NCBI RefSeq assembly: GCF_028858725.1
Contig: NC_084767.1
Location: 34,637,519-34,701,518 of the forward strand
Direction of reading: 5' to 3'
DNA from: Colius striatus
Lineage: Eukaryota; Chordata; Aves; Coliiformes; Coliidae
Length of the DNA: 64,000 nucleotides
Shown here: one piece after another, positions 14,276 through 26,637 of the stretch
Position numbering within the stretch: the first letter of the stretch is position 1
Layout of the letters: each line of letters starts with the position of its first letter
Notes under the pieces: generated by a model
Database searches by the model: none
What the model saw: only the letters and a program-made list of their open reading frames with translations
What the model was told of the DNA's origin: nothing
Translations under genes and position numbers: made by a program

Positions 14276-14921
14276 TAGAATAGAATCATTATGGTTGGAA
14301 AAGACTTTTAATATCATCGAGTCCAACCAGTTACCTCACACTGCCAAGCCCATCACTAAACTAAAGCATATCCCTCAGCACCTCATCTATGCATCTTTTA
14401 AACTTCTCTGGGGATGGTGACTCCATCACCTCCCTGGGCAGCCTGTTCCAATACTTAACTATTGTTGGTAAAAAAGTTCTTCCTAATGTCCAATCTAAAT
14501 CTCCCCTAGTGCAACTTGAACCCATTTCCTTGTGTCCTATCGTTCATTGCTGAAGAGAAGAGATCAATCCCCACCTCACTACAACTCTCCTTCAGGTAGG
14601 TAGTTGAAGAGAGTGATCACATCTCCTCTCACCCTCCTCCTCTCCAGGCTAAACATCCTCAGCTCCCTAAGCTGCTCCTCATAAGGCTTGTTCTCCAGAC
14701 CCTTCACCACCTTTGTTGCACATTTCTAGACATGCTGTAGCTTCAAAAGGTCCTTCTCGTAATGAGGGGCCCAGAACTGGACACGGTATTCAAGGTGTGG
14801 CCTCATCAGCATCGAGTACAGGGGGACAATCACCTCCTTGGTCCTGCTGGTCACACTATTTTTGATACAAGCCAGGATGCCATTGGCCTTCTTGGCCACC
14901 TGGGCACACTGCTGGGTCACA
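14276..14921 (-). mobile_element. CR1 LINE, 5'-truncated (older subfamily)
   Basis: The left edge has tagaatagaatcattatggt followed by ggttggaaaagac, the 3' end of a CR1 in minus orientation. 14726-14920 on the minus strand translates as a CR1 reverse-transcriptase tail ([34 protein letters not shown]). The 3' part (agtccaaccagttacctcac) differs from the other copies here, suggesting a separate CR1 subfamily. It stops at about 14921. Confidence 0.9.
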
Positions 14922-17900
14922 GAATCTCAGCACCACATGGGTCATAAGGAAATGCAGCTCAGATGCTTAAACTTATGCAACCGTGACCTGCATGTCACAC
15001 TGAGGTTTCCATCAGCCTTGTGGCACAAGCCATTTAATTGAAGATATGGAGTAAAACAACATCCTTGATGGCCAGTTGCTGAAGCTCAGTTGCTGCAGGG
15101 TCAGTCTCCCTGTGCCATCACCCCAGATTACACACAGAAAACCCCACTGGCACTGCTGCAGCATTTGGTAATTTAGGCATATGGAAGTCCAACAGAAGAA
15201 AGAAAGAACAGATTAGAGTGACGTTCAACAAAGGAAACTGATGGAAGAGAGCTACATGTTCCCTTTTGTACTTTATGTGTACAAAACCTTCATGAGTGAA
15301 TCAGGCCAGAGCTGCTAACACTGAGCAATACCAGTTCTCTCCTGCTGTTTTTAACACTAAAGAAAACAGTGCAGTGTATTAGTGAGGGAGTTTCATGCTC
15401 TTATCTGTTATTCTCCAGCATTTGTTAGCTAAACCTCTTAATTCTCCCAGCTACCCATTGCTCACACCAGGGAAGTTCCTAAAGCACACCTTTTCACACA
15501 GCATGGGTTTCATCTCATAGTTGATTTCTTTTCTGAACTCCACACATATGGAATTTCTTGTTAGTAAGCCTGTAAGGACTGTACATCCCATCTCTGAAAA
15601 CTCCCTCATTTTTATGTTAGTTTCTTTTCCTTTTGTAAAGAGAATAACAACCTTCCAAAAAGTCTCTAGATCTTTCAAGGCAAAGTACTACTTCCTGCAG
15701 CGCAGATACTGTGGTAAGGAGCTGAAGCTGCTGTTTGAAATCTCAAATCATTAGGGTCATACAAAGGTGAAAAGCATTTAAAAGACTGAAAAAGAGGTGA
15801 GAAAGATAAGATGCATCTCAATATACCAAAAAATTTGCAAGATCCCTGTAATGTAAATAAACAGTTTTCATTATAGGCTATACTGTTTTTGTGGGATGTT
15901 TTAGAAACCCACTGATCTGAGATAACTTGAGAGAAGTCTCCCAATTATTGTAATTCCATGAGTACTTCCCATTAACATTCACTGTTGCAGAAGCAGTGTA
16001 AGACAATTGCAGTATTTTTCACTCTCAACTATGCCTTTGCCAGGTGAGCACTGGTAGCTTTCTTAGTACTAGGACTCTTGACACTAATACAGCTGCCAAG
16101 GAGAAGAAAAGGGAAGACTTTCATTATATCTATAGTGTATACTCCCCATTACCTTAAAGAAAATTTAGGGCTGGTGTTGGACTCATACCCAGCATCACCA
16201 CAATTTACTCTGCAACATGTGAAGACACAGTGGATGATAACGTGACATCACAGAAGCAGCAGCATTGGGCTAGTGTAACTGACAGTACAGACCACTGAGT
16301 GATTGCTTTATGGTTAAAAAAAAGAGACTTTTTAAAACTAGATTTTTCTTGTGAGAGAGAAGGAGACAGCAAGGCAGCAAACATAAGAAAGCAACTAAGA
16401 CCAGTAAGAGCTAAACATCCAGAGTAGCAAGGATGCATGCTTTATTATTTCTAATTCTTTCCACAGCTCATCAGTTCTGTGACAAAGTCATTTACACATA
16501 CTACAATAGGAAATAATAAGAAATAAGTCTGCAAAAATAGTGAGGATTCATGCAAGACTTAAGAGCTTCTGAATGATCAAATAGAAATGCAAAAAAAAAA
16601 TCAGACTCAGGAAGTTTACTTTTTTGTGTTGTGGTTGTCATTGTTAAAAAAACAATTGTACTTAAAGATTTATTTTCAGTTTGATATTTTTATTACACAG
16701 CCTGCATGGTACAGGTTTGGCTTTTCTTAGCATATGCTGCTGATTCTTGATACCTGAAGTATCTCCTGGTATCTCCTATATAAAGAAGGAACTCCTTGCT
16801 CTTCAATCTGCACTTGAATTTTCAGTGAAAACTGCAAGATAGGTCAGCAAAACTATTTTTCATTTTGCCGTCACTGCTTACTTCTTGCAGTTTCATCGGG
16901 GCTGGCATTAGGTTGTACAGGGCTCTACATGCCACTATCACATAGGAGCTGTTATCTGACTCTTCCTCAATTATGATTAAGTCAATATAATCAACTAGCA
17001 TGGGGTAACTATGCAGGCGTTGCCTCCTTTCTACAGACAGAAAGATACAGGAGTTTTTCTCCCTCAGGCAAGAAATGAGAAGGGCAAGATGTGATTTGTG
17101 ATGAAATTTAGAATCACGCAAAACTTGTCTGGTTTCAGATTTCATTACCCCCACACTAGAAAGGTTTGGCAAGGTAAGAGATTCTCCGCCAATTAAGGGC
17201 ATATAAGATCAGGAATTCTGGAAGTTTCCAGCACACAGCAAAGTGAGAAGTTGCAGCTTCAGCTCAGATTTGTTCAAGCTCTGAAGTCCTAGAGGGTTTT
17301 GCTCATGGACCAAGAAGCTGTAAAACAACTACACATGTCCCAACAGAAGTAAATAGGCCAATTTCAGCTTTGCATATGGTCATGTGTAACGGAACAGTTG
17401 GGAATGCTGTATTCCATCTTGGGCTTGCAATATAAGTCTTACAGTCAAAGTAAGACTGGTGCACACTCTTAGAATGAAGCTCAGAAGAGGATAACACTCC
17501 CACAGTATGGAGGCACCATTTTCAACAGTGCTCAATAGGAACTGGTGACTTCAGGAAGAATGGTTCATGCCTGTTACATTGAATTTGATCCCCACTATAT
17601 TTGACACAGGTTCCAAGACTCATAACTACATATTTAATTGCAACTCACATATCCTTCAGTCCTTTCCTGACAAACAGCCCAGGGCACGTAATATAGTCTG
17701 CGCTCTATGAGCACCTTTGAAACAAGCTCTGTACATATCCTAGTTAAGTCATAACGGACTATACATTGCAAGAAGCATTAAAAAGCAGATTTAAGCCTTT
17801 AACTATGATCCTTGTGCATCTTTGTCCAGATATTTGGGCAGCAGGGGGCTTTAGGAAGAGAATTCTCTACAATATTTTTTTTTAACCTGCTTAAAAATGC

Positions 17901-19438
17901 ATGTGAACTTTTACAGTGACACACTTGAGCATTGTGCCCTGGCAGTAAATTGTACCACCTATGTGGCTTTTCACACATCCTTGAAGCAACGGCTCTCTCT
18001 ACCGGTGCCTGAACATCCTATCCATACATATCACAGGCCAACTCTGCAGAGAAAAGCACAGAATACCCGCAGCAAAATGGCTTACTTTTCATTTCCCCCC
18101 CAGGGAAAATCCTATTTTTTCCTCTTTGGGCGTCAAGTTCATTCTTTTAGTAAGTGTTTCCTAAGTACTGCTCTCAAGTGTACACTGGAAAGACAATCTT
18201 CTACTGTTAAAGAATTGCGAACTCATACAGTTTAATCTTTTCCATTTTCATCTGATGCTATTGTGAAAACTGTCTCCTGGGGCTTTGTAAAGAAGAGAGA
18301 AAGACCACTGTTTATAGATCTCTTAGCCTTTTTTTAACTTAACTTACCCAATAGTTGAGGTCTGATAACTGAGAACACCAGTGTTGACTCAGCAGCTTCA
18401 ATCTGTCTCAAACCTGCAAACTTGTATTTTCATTCAAAACCAATCTCTTTACTACTGTTGCCTGATCCAAGGTTTCAGAATACCTTTTACCTATCTTATT
18501 TGAAGACTCAATACTGGTTCAAAGATTTAGAAGCATATCTGAACCTCAAGCCTTCTATTCTAAAATAAATTCTAAAAGCACCGAAAAAAGGAGGAAATCC
18601 AGCCCCTCAGCCCCGTTTTTGTCACTTTTCCCTCTAGAAAATCTTTAACCTTAAACCTAAGTTTGGAGAGTTCTTTCTTTTTTTTTTTTTTTTGCATTAC
18701 CCCTAAATTTCCTACTAATTTGAGTATGTAAATACTAGTTCTTATTTAATTATTAAGAAATATGAAATAATACTTTTTACCATGCTATACATTGAGAAAT
18801 AATACATTTCATAGGATTATAAGAAATCTGCAACTCAAGCCAGAGGAGAGTGCAACATCAAGTTCCAAATTTCTGTTGGGGTGAGAGAGTTAAACATAAT
18901 CAAGATATTTTTTTTCCAATGTCAAATTTAGCACTAAAGCTATTCTCTCATTATAGGGTTTGGCTGCTTATTTACTGAGACAAATAGCATTGAACCACAG
19001 CTGCAGCACAGATGTTAAGCAAGCATTACTATATTGCACAAATCTGAGCCCAGCCTAACCTGGCCAAGAGTTGATCTCCACTTTTATAGATCCAGGCAAG
19101 AAAATGGATAGAAAACCTGAATGCAGTATTACACAAATGAAAACCTCCTTTGACCATATAACATACTCCACTAGAAAAATATACATTTACACAGAAAGAG
19201 TAGGTTTTTTAAATTTTAACTTTCATTTCAGCAAATAAGAGTCAGGATATATTTCTACTTCCTTTGTAACTATTTTAGTCAAGCATCTTAACTCCATTAT
19301 TGTCTATCACTTGTCACATTCTCTAACACAGTGAAGCATCTTAGTGGAATTTCTCAGCAATTGTACCCCAATGTCTCTAAGGTCTATATTTCTAGTAAGA
19401 AAGGACAGTCACTGCCTCCCATTTATACGGAGACAGAT

Positions 19439-19469
19439 TCCCCTGTCAGAGTCCCCCTGTCAGAGTCCT
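19439..19469. repeat. short tandem duplication
   Basis: The unit cccctgtcagagtc occurs twice in immediate succession. It is probably a replication-slippage product. Confidence 0.8.
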
Positions 19470-20520
19470 CCGATTATAATCGTTTGACTGCTACAGTATC
19501 TAAGCACTTATAAGGCACTATGATAAGCCTTCTTAAAACTAGGACAGAGGAAAAAGTAAAGGCTACATGAAGTTTACTGCTCAGGTGCAAATCAATTCAT
19601 TCAAGTTAAACACATAACCATATACTCCAGTATAGAAAGAATCTAGAGAAAAACTAGTAAGTTATATAAAAAATGTATACCAGAAACAGAGTGCATGGTG
19701 ACACTGCAGAAAACTTACTCAGACAGTTCAGTTCCCCAGGCTTTAGGCCACTTCAACCATACAAGACAACTATAGTCTGTTTTAAACAATCAGTTCTGCC
19801 TAATCTAGGGTGCATCTTTGTGATGCCAAGTAGCAGGGACTCCTGAAACACAGGGAGAAGACACGTCTTTTCTCTACAACTCTCTCTATAGGCCTGGAAA
19901 AGTCTCAGCATTTATTTATAGTAGGTGCCCAATGAGAAATTCAGTGAAATTCATACCAAATGACTCCAAGTAGTTTCAGTTTTTAAACCAAAATTACTGT
20001 GGCGATACACCATTCATACCAAAATGTCAAAAGAATAAGCAGAAACCTAGGTAGGATAAATGGGAAGTAGAGTCAAGAGACCATGATGAGCTGCCTGCAT
20101 CTGCAAAACTGTGAAGAAATGACGGAAAGGGTAATTCTGGTAGGGTGAAATCACAACCACAGACACCACCAAAGACCCTCATAGAGCATTTATAGTACAC
20201 ATTTGGAACGACACAGTAATAATTGTATGCAAATTACTAACCAATCATTATAAATGGAAGTGTATAACCTTGTAACTTCTGTGTATAAAATACAGAATAG
20301 AAACACATGCTGAGGGTATTTGATTTGTGAAATTGTCGCCAAGCACCCGGAACTGCACAAACCTAAACTAAATAATCAATGTCTCTCCTGAGTTTGTGAT
20401 TATTGGCGACTTGCACACTAGGTAATGAGTCTGCTTTTCAGACAACACTATGATAATGGTAACTCTTTTAAACAAAACTTTTACATTCAAGACACACCTC
20501 TCAATCTTTTGATCTGTTGT

Positions 20521-20545
20521 AAATTGATCTGTTCTAGATCAATTT
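20521..20545. repeat. perfect inverted repeat (hairpin)
   Basis: Arms aaattgatc (20521-20529) and gatcaattt (20537-20545) are exact reverse complements around a 7-nt loop. No associated gene, and the function is unknown. Confidence 0.85.
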
Positions 20546-21657
20546 GGCCTAAGACAAGAAGCAAAATAAAGCCTCTCATTTTTCTTTTAATTATGCTATT
20601 GAGTAATGAATGCACTTCTTAGAGCCATATTCAGGAAACACATTCTAAATAGGTCTTCACAGTACATTCATACCGAACTAATTAGAATGTTTCTATGAAA
20701 ATGTGAAATGTCATGATTTGTATCTTGATCTTCAGAGAAACTGAGCAATGGCTGCTGCTAAAGTCACTGGGTGCTATAGATTAACATCACTTCTAAAATA
20801 AAAATTAGACTATGAGTTTCTAAAATATTTCAAGATCTTTGAAGGCTAAGTGTTACAGAAGCAAAAATGTAATTATTAAAATATGCACCATTATTATCTA
20901 TGAAGCAATCTGCAAAACAGTCTTTATATCTTCATTGCAGCATATGAAAATGGCACTTGCTTTCCTCAGAAATGAGGAGACAAGTGATCTTCAAGGAGTG
21001 TAGCAGCTACTTACTAGGGCCCTTACAATTACATGAGTTGTACGTTATATAGTATTCACAAATTATTCTGCAGTTTCAGGGCTTATAGGTGTGCAAAACA
21101 TGGTGAGAGAGATTAGGGCAGGAGTGAAACCAAACCTCAAGATTTTTGTACACCTTCCCAAGCATTTTTATATTTTTTAAAATTGGAATGAAACCTGAAT
21201 TTTCATGATGAATTTTATTGTTGGTCTCTCCCATCTCCCAATTTTTTAAAGACAGGATATGGGTCATGAATCTGGATCAAGACTTTTGAGATCTTCCAGT
21301 CATCAAGAAGCGTGCAAGGAGACATCTGGAGTAAAACCAAGTAATTCTGAAAAGCAGTATACAAGAGAAGAGGAGACTTCACAACAAAGAGAAAGCAGGA
21401 GAAAAAGAAAAAACAACAACAAACAGTGGCTTTGATTTTCTACGTCCTACGGCAGCAAAACTTCCTGCCCCTTTTCCTGAAATGTCTTTGATTGTATATT
21501 TATGCTAGAGACCAGTTTCAGTCATGTTTCAGACACTGAATGCAGCACAGTAAGCGCTGTCTGGCTTGCAGTACATATTCCATCTGCTTCATACCACCAG
21601 GAAAAAGTTAAGGTGGCAAAACAATCACTAATTTTCAAATGAAATTGTATATATAGC

Positions 21658-21677
21658 CATGTACATATATGTACATG
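21658..21677. repeat. 20-bp perfect palindrome
   Basis: catgtacatatatgtacatg equals its own reverse complement over 20 bp. It lies in AT-rich intergenic DNA and is probably a simple TA/CA-type sequence. Confidence 0.85.
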
Positions 21678-22899
21678 TAAGCAGACACTACTGATAAATA
21701 GTAGAACACCATTCTTCCTTATAACCCCTCCATAGGGCTAGCAGCACTGAAAAAATACAGCTGGAGTAGCAGAGGACAAGTTCTGGCTCAACGTATGTTC
21801 TAAGTTCCCATCTATTTTCCCCTATAGGGAAATACAATGGACAAAACTAGAGCCCAAGAACTCACATAAAGCAAACAGCAACTATTTACACATTTAATAT
21901 ACATTGATTTGGCTTTTAGCATGAATCCTAAACTGGAATTTATACAGAAAGAGCACCAGACAGTCAAAAAAGTTTGATCCAGCATCCAAAATACAGAAGG
22001 AAACACAGTAATAAAGACTCATAAACATCATGAGGCAGAAATTGTTACAGATAAGGTTAACGAGCAAAAAGCAGACCTCTTAGCATCTTGCTGAATGTTG
22101 TTATATGCACCTTTCTAGTCATTTCAGTGGGATACGGCATGGGTATTAGCATCTTATAATCATTTTTTTCAAAATAGAGTGAAAGAGCCCAGTCATTTTT
22201 ATTCTTGTGCTTTTGTTTGGTAGCTGCTTGCAAGAACAAAGACCATGGAAAATTCTTGTATTTAGGGATTATTTTGTAGTATTTGTAAGTGATAACACTC
22301 AACTGTTATTAAAACTAAATTCATTCTTTTTAAGCCTCAAACAAGATATATATCAAGCATCACTGACAAATATTTTAACTCCACTCAGAGTAAATGCGGG
22401 TGTAAGGAGTTCTTTTTCCTTTATTTTACATCAAAAGTCAAGGATTAGAAATCATATTAATAAGCAGACATAGTAACTAGATTTTTACCTCTCTAGATCT
22501 AGCCTGTAACGCAGAAAATCCCCAAATATATGTACTAGAGCATGCACTTAAAATAAATAGAGTCTGGGGTTATTTAGGTGGGCCTGTTTGCATTTGAGTG
22601 GTACTTCGAAACAAAGTTGTATTTCATTGGGCCTTAGACTTCACGTAACAGACATTCAGAGACAGAGAAGACTTGCACAACGTTAATCAGCAAGCCAGAG
22701 GCAGTATGAAGCTCACAACTCACTTATCTCTTATTGCATCTTCCCACTGCTGGCTGCCTACCATTTGTCCACTAAAAAAACTAAGTTAAGCATTAAATCC
22801 AAGACAGATGAGAGTCTCAACCTTTAGGAGAGCAGTAGCACTATTGATTAGGACAAGATAATTTGTTATAGGTTAATAGTTGTCCTCAAAGTATTCACA

Positions 22900-23322
22900 T
22901 TTTCACTTAATCTTTCTGTCTGAAGAGACAGGCTGGTGCATGCACAAGAAGCTGAGAGAGAGAATGACCAGGACAGCTTACCTGCACTAGTCAAAGGGCT
23001 ATTCCATACTATAGGATGTCATGCAGAGTATCCAAACTGGGGGAGTTGGCTGGGAAGTGGCAGATCGATGCTTGGGCATTGGTCAGTGGGTGATGACCAA
23101 ATGCACTGTATATCACTTGTCTTTTTCTTGGGTTTTGTTTCTCTTAATTACTTTTATTCTTCTTACCGTTATACATTTTATTTTAATTTAGTTATTATAC
23201 TTATCTTAATCCACGAAGCTTTATTTTCTTTTCTGATTCCCCTCCTCATTCTATGGAAGGTGTGGGGAAAGAGTGAATGGTTGCCATGGGGGTTTATTGC
23301 TGGCTTGGCTTCAACCCCGACA
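22900..23322 (+). mobile_element. solo LTR, avian ERVL type, 5'-eroded
   Basis: The right half follows the layout of a common avian endogenous-retrovirus LTR: a cacaagaagctgag segment, a ggggagttggctggga segment, a tgtatatcacttgtc stretch, a T-rich block and a terminal part ending in ggcttcaaccccgaca. The final CA is at 23321-23322. No internal retroviral genes flank it, so it is a solo LTR. The canonical 5' TG end is not identifiable and the left limit is approximate. The open frame across it (22936-23355) is incidental. Confidence 0.75.
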
Positions 23323-25970
23323 ATTCAAAATAAGATTCTTGGTGTATTTGATTAATTCAGGTGGAGCAGGAAACAGAATAGAGGCAGAAACACCAAGAAT
23401 AAAAGTTTCCATTTTAAGACTCAGTAAGTTATATCACAGAGAAAATTCTCATACCTAAAATAAGATTTATACGAAAACACACCACTTTCATCGTATTTGT
23501 GATTTGTTCTAATACTTTCCCCTACCACAAAAACATTACATAAATCCAAAGGTAAAGATATTAACAGAAAGAACAGATTTACCTCCAGATTGAAATGTTT
23601 GTACTCCAAATGTGCAACCATCACAGTATCCACAGCATCCAAAAGCACATCACCCAGATCAACAACATATTATGACAGTGATGTGGCTATATTAGGTTTG
23701 ACAAGCTTTCTGTTTTTCAAGAAAAACCAAGAGAGAAGAGAACCACAGGGAAGAAAAAGACTGCTGCAGAGAAGGCACAAGGCAGAGCAAGACAATCAGA
23801 GGCCAATAGGGACAGGGCAGCTGGCAAGGCAGGTGGCAATGGCTAGCCCATCTGCTTTCAGGAAGAATAAAGCCCTTCCTTACAACCAGACCCACAAAGG
23901 CACCTGTGGTCTTCCCCCTGGCTCAGACCACTTGCCTCCAACAGTCAACCCAGACAACAGCACTCACACAGTAGCAGGTGGGAGCAATGGGGCTGTAGAT
24001 GTCAGATATGGTGCTTGTGCATGTGGGCAGGGACATGCACCAAAACAACTCCCATGCAATTGGGATACAAAGCCAAGCACAAAGGTTCACCTAGCATGTC
24101 CTTACCTGCTACTGCAAAGATCTGCTGCAAGCCTCCAACACCATAAGATGACTGTCTCCTCAGAGTACTGGTGCTCCAGCACAAAGGGAGAGGCAGGCAC
24201 CCTCTCCTCAGAAGCCTTTTCCGAGCCCCACAACCCCCTCAGCATACTGTCACCACTCTGGCAAGAGGCTTACCTCAGAGGGTCAGAGCACAGGGAGGCT
24301 CCTATCCCAGGCTCTCACTCTACTCCTCCCTCAGCCTCACAAGGCAGCACCTCTCCACACAAGACCTGGCCCCTCAGGCTGCCCTGTGCCAGACAGAGCT
24401 CCCCAGCAGCCCTAGCTCATTTTTCACCTCAAGCACAGGCGCAGCCACATTCAGATCACCCATGCATATTTATCCTCATTAGCAACAGATTTGATTTTAT
24501 TTGCCCGAGCATCCACACAGGCAGGTATGGGATGAAGCCATCACTTGGGGGTTTTCTAGCAGATTAACTTAACGAGAAAGGAAAGGAGTAACTCTTACCT
24601 GCCATGTCACAGCAGGCCACAGCAGCAAGTAACCCATGACAGTCTGAGGGTGACAGGAGTAGCAGGTGAGCCCATACCAGCTTTCACTCCAACACATGAC
24701 CAGCCCATTACCCTGCATTATTCCCAAGGGTGGATAAGACATGCTGCTTCCTCACCTAACCCAGCAGATCTCCTCCTCTGTCCAGGCAGGCAGAAAGCTG
24801 TCCTTCCTACCATTAACTAGAGCTTACTCTCAGGAAGCCTTACCAGACATGGAGCCCCTTGCCCAGGCAAGCTCCTGTCTACACTTTCTCTAAATTGCCC
24901 TTTGTGGTCCGTCTCTAAGGAGGCCTTAGCTCACATAGCATATATCTGCAAGGTCCATCTGCCTCTGCACCCCTGCAACTAGAAGAGGCAGCAGCGGTCA
25001 GGAAATGAGGCACTGAAGGAAGGCAGCATGCACCGCCTCCCAGCTGCAGCAATGGAGAGGGCACAGCCCCAGCAAAAGCTGGGACCTTGGCTCTCTTAGG
25101 ACCAATCTCGAATAAAATCTGGAGCACAGAAGTGCTACCTGATACCTTGTTTTAAAGGGATAGGACAAACCAAGGCTGGTTCAGAATGCTCCAGAGCTGC
25201 CATCTTAAATCACCACAGCTCTTGAGAAAGTTTTCCCAGTTATACTGAGAGACAAAGTTTGTCACCTTTGCATTTCACTATAGTGATAGTGATGCTCTAG
25301 CTGACTGATCAGCTACCAGGCTTTCAGGCTTTTTGAGACTTTATCTTTTTCCTCAAAGTGCCTTCTTTTCAGGGACTAGATGAAACCCCTACGCCTCATC
25401 CTTCATGTATTACAGCTTCAAAACATTTGGAAAAAAATACAAGGGAAAATACAAGGTTGGCATAGATGCAGAGAATATAGCTTAAGTATCAAAGTACTGG
25501 GACACTAAATACTAGGAAATTCACATAAGAATCATCAGATACCACAAAGGCAAGTACCTGCTGGAAGAAAAAAAGCAGTAAAGCATTTACCATATAGAGA
25601 AAACAGGCACTGTTGGCCACAGTGACAGGAAAACTGCCACTTAAGTAAAATCTACTTTAATAAGCACATAAAGAATATGTCTTTCAAGAATTTAAAAATC
25701 TCAACAGGTCGGTCATCATTTACAGAACATCAAATTTAAGTGCATTGTTACTTACATTCTCATTATTTCTCCTGGAAAATGGTAACAGAAATCTGCACTA
25801 GAAAAAGTGCAAAAAAAGCTGAAAGGTGATGGCTACAAGTGAAGGAGGAAGGAACAAGAACAAAAAAGAACAGCAGGAAGAAATGAAAAAGTGAAGTCAG
25901 TTCTGGAAAAAGGAACACCAGAGTATAGAGGAGATGCAGTTAGTGGGGTGCTGGGGCCTGGGCTATAATG
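23323..25970. other. GC-richer intergenic block, unassigned
   Basis: Between about 23600 and 25150 the GC content is visibly higher than the surroundings, but CpG is not enriched. It contains the longest open frame of the window (23590-24567 on plus, 325 codons), whose product is Ser/Pro/His-rich with no domain or repeat I recognise. On the minus strand, 24599-24643 is flanked by an acceptor-like tgtcaccctcag and a donor-like CAG/GTAAGAG. I do not call a gene, but the block could be an exon region of a non-coding or unrecognised transcript. Confidence 0.4.
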
Positions 25971-26631
25971 AATGTTATGGAGTCAGTCAGAAATGGAGAA
26001 AGTCAGCAGTTTGTCTTTAAACTGCCTTCTACAGCAAAAAAGGACAGAAAGGAATGCCTATGTGGTAGGAAGCTTGAGCAAGGGGAAAACCAAAACTGCA
26101 GATTGCAACAGAAACAAGGTCAAAGCAAGAAGATAGGACAGGACATTAAACTAAGCACTGTTAGAAGACTGAATAGAGCATTCAATTTAGCATTGTATGA
26201 TTGACTGTACTTGACTAATAAATTGTAACATATGTAACTAACAATAGTATAAAGTTAACTAAATGTAAGGTAAGCATAATCATAGCGTGAGAGAACTAAC
26301 TGAAGGCCAAACAGATGGGGTGATATTTTAAGCACAATAAGGCTGATGTTTTAAGCACAATAAGGACGATGTTTTTACACAATGAGGTTGGTGTTTAAGT
26401 TGTTACAAAAATGAAACTTTGAGGCCTTATGCATAGCGCATAATGCTAAGTATTAACTTCTTGCCATGAATTGTAGCATGTACACAGCATTTGGAAAAGG
26501 TATATAAGTGATGATTGTGTGACAATAAATTGGAGCTGATGCACATCATATTGGTGTCTGGTCACTCCCATTTCAGGCAACAAAGAAGAAGAAGAACCCC
26601 TGCACAAAGAAAAAGGAACCCTGCATCGGGG
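25971..26631 (+). mobile_element. solo LTR, alpharetrovirus/ERVK-like
   Basis: The core has promoter and 3'-processing signals in LTR order: a TATA motif tatataag at 26501-26508, AATAAA at 26524-26529, then an R/U5-like segment (ttggtgtctggtcac). This spacing is typical of avian alpharetrovirus-related LTRs. The U3 part has about 23-bp tandem repeats (26322-26393). Boundaries are uncertain: the 6-mer ataatg occurs at 25965-25970 and 26632-26637 and could be a target-site duplication, but TG...CA ends do not sit exactly there. The core LTR may only span about 26225-26582. No gag, pol or env remnants were seen beside it. Confidence 0.6.
26322..26393 (+). repeat. 23-bp tandem repeats in LTR U3
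   Basis: Units begin gatattttaagcacaataag (26322), gatgttttaagcacaataag (26345), gatgtttttacacaatgag (26368) and a partial ggtgttt (about 26390). The period is 23 bp and divergence increases to the right. The placement upstream of the TATA motif resembles U3 enhancer repeats. Confidence 0.75.
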
Positions 26632-26637
26632 ATAATG

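Larger units (their letters stand above)
14922..22899. other. intergenic, no gene recognised
   Basis: About 8 kb of AT-rich DNA. The longest frame is 16822-17202 on the minus strand (126 codons), with no domain I recognise. Local structure includes a short tandem duplication at about 19439-19469, a 9-bp-stem hairpin at 20521-20545 and a 20-bp perfect palindrome at 21658-21677. Confidence 0.5.

Noticed and set aside
22936-23355. 139-codon hydrophobic frame as a possible membrane protein
   Set aside because: It lies within the LTR. The hydrophobic run comes from the T-rich R/U5 region.
23421-23648. Possible minus-strand exon with ...HLEYKHFNLE before a GTAAAT donor
   Set aside because: An in-frame stop lies upstream before any credible acceptor, and no partner exon was found.
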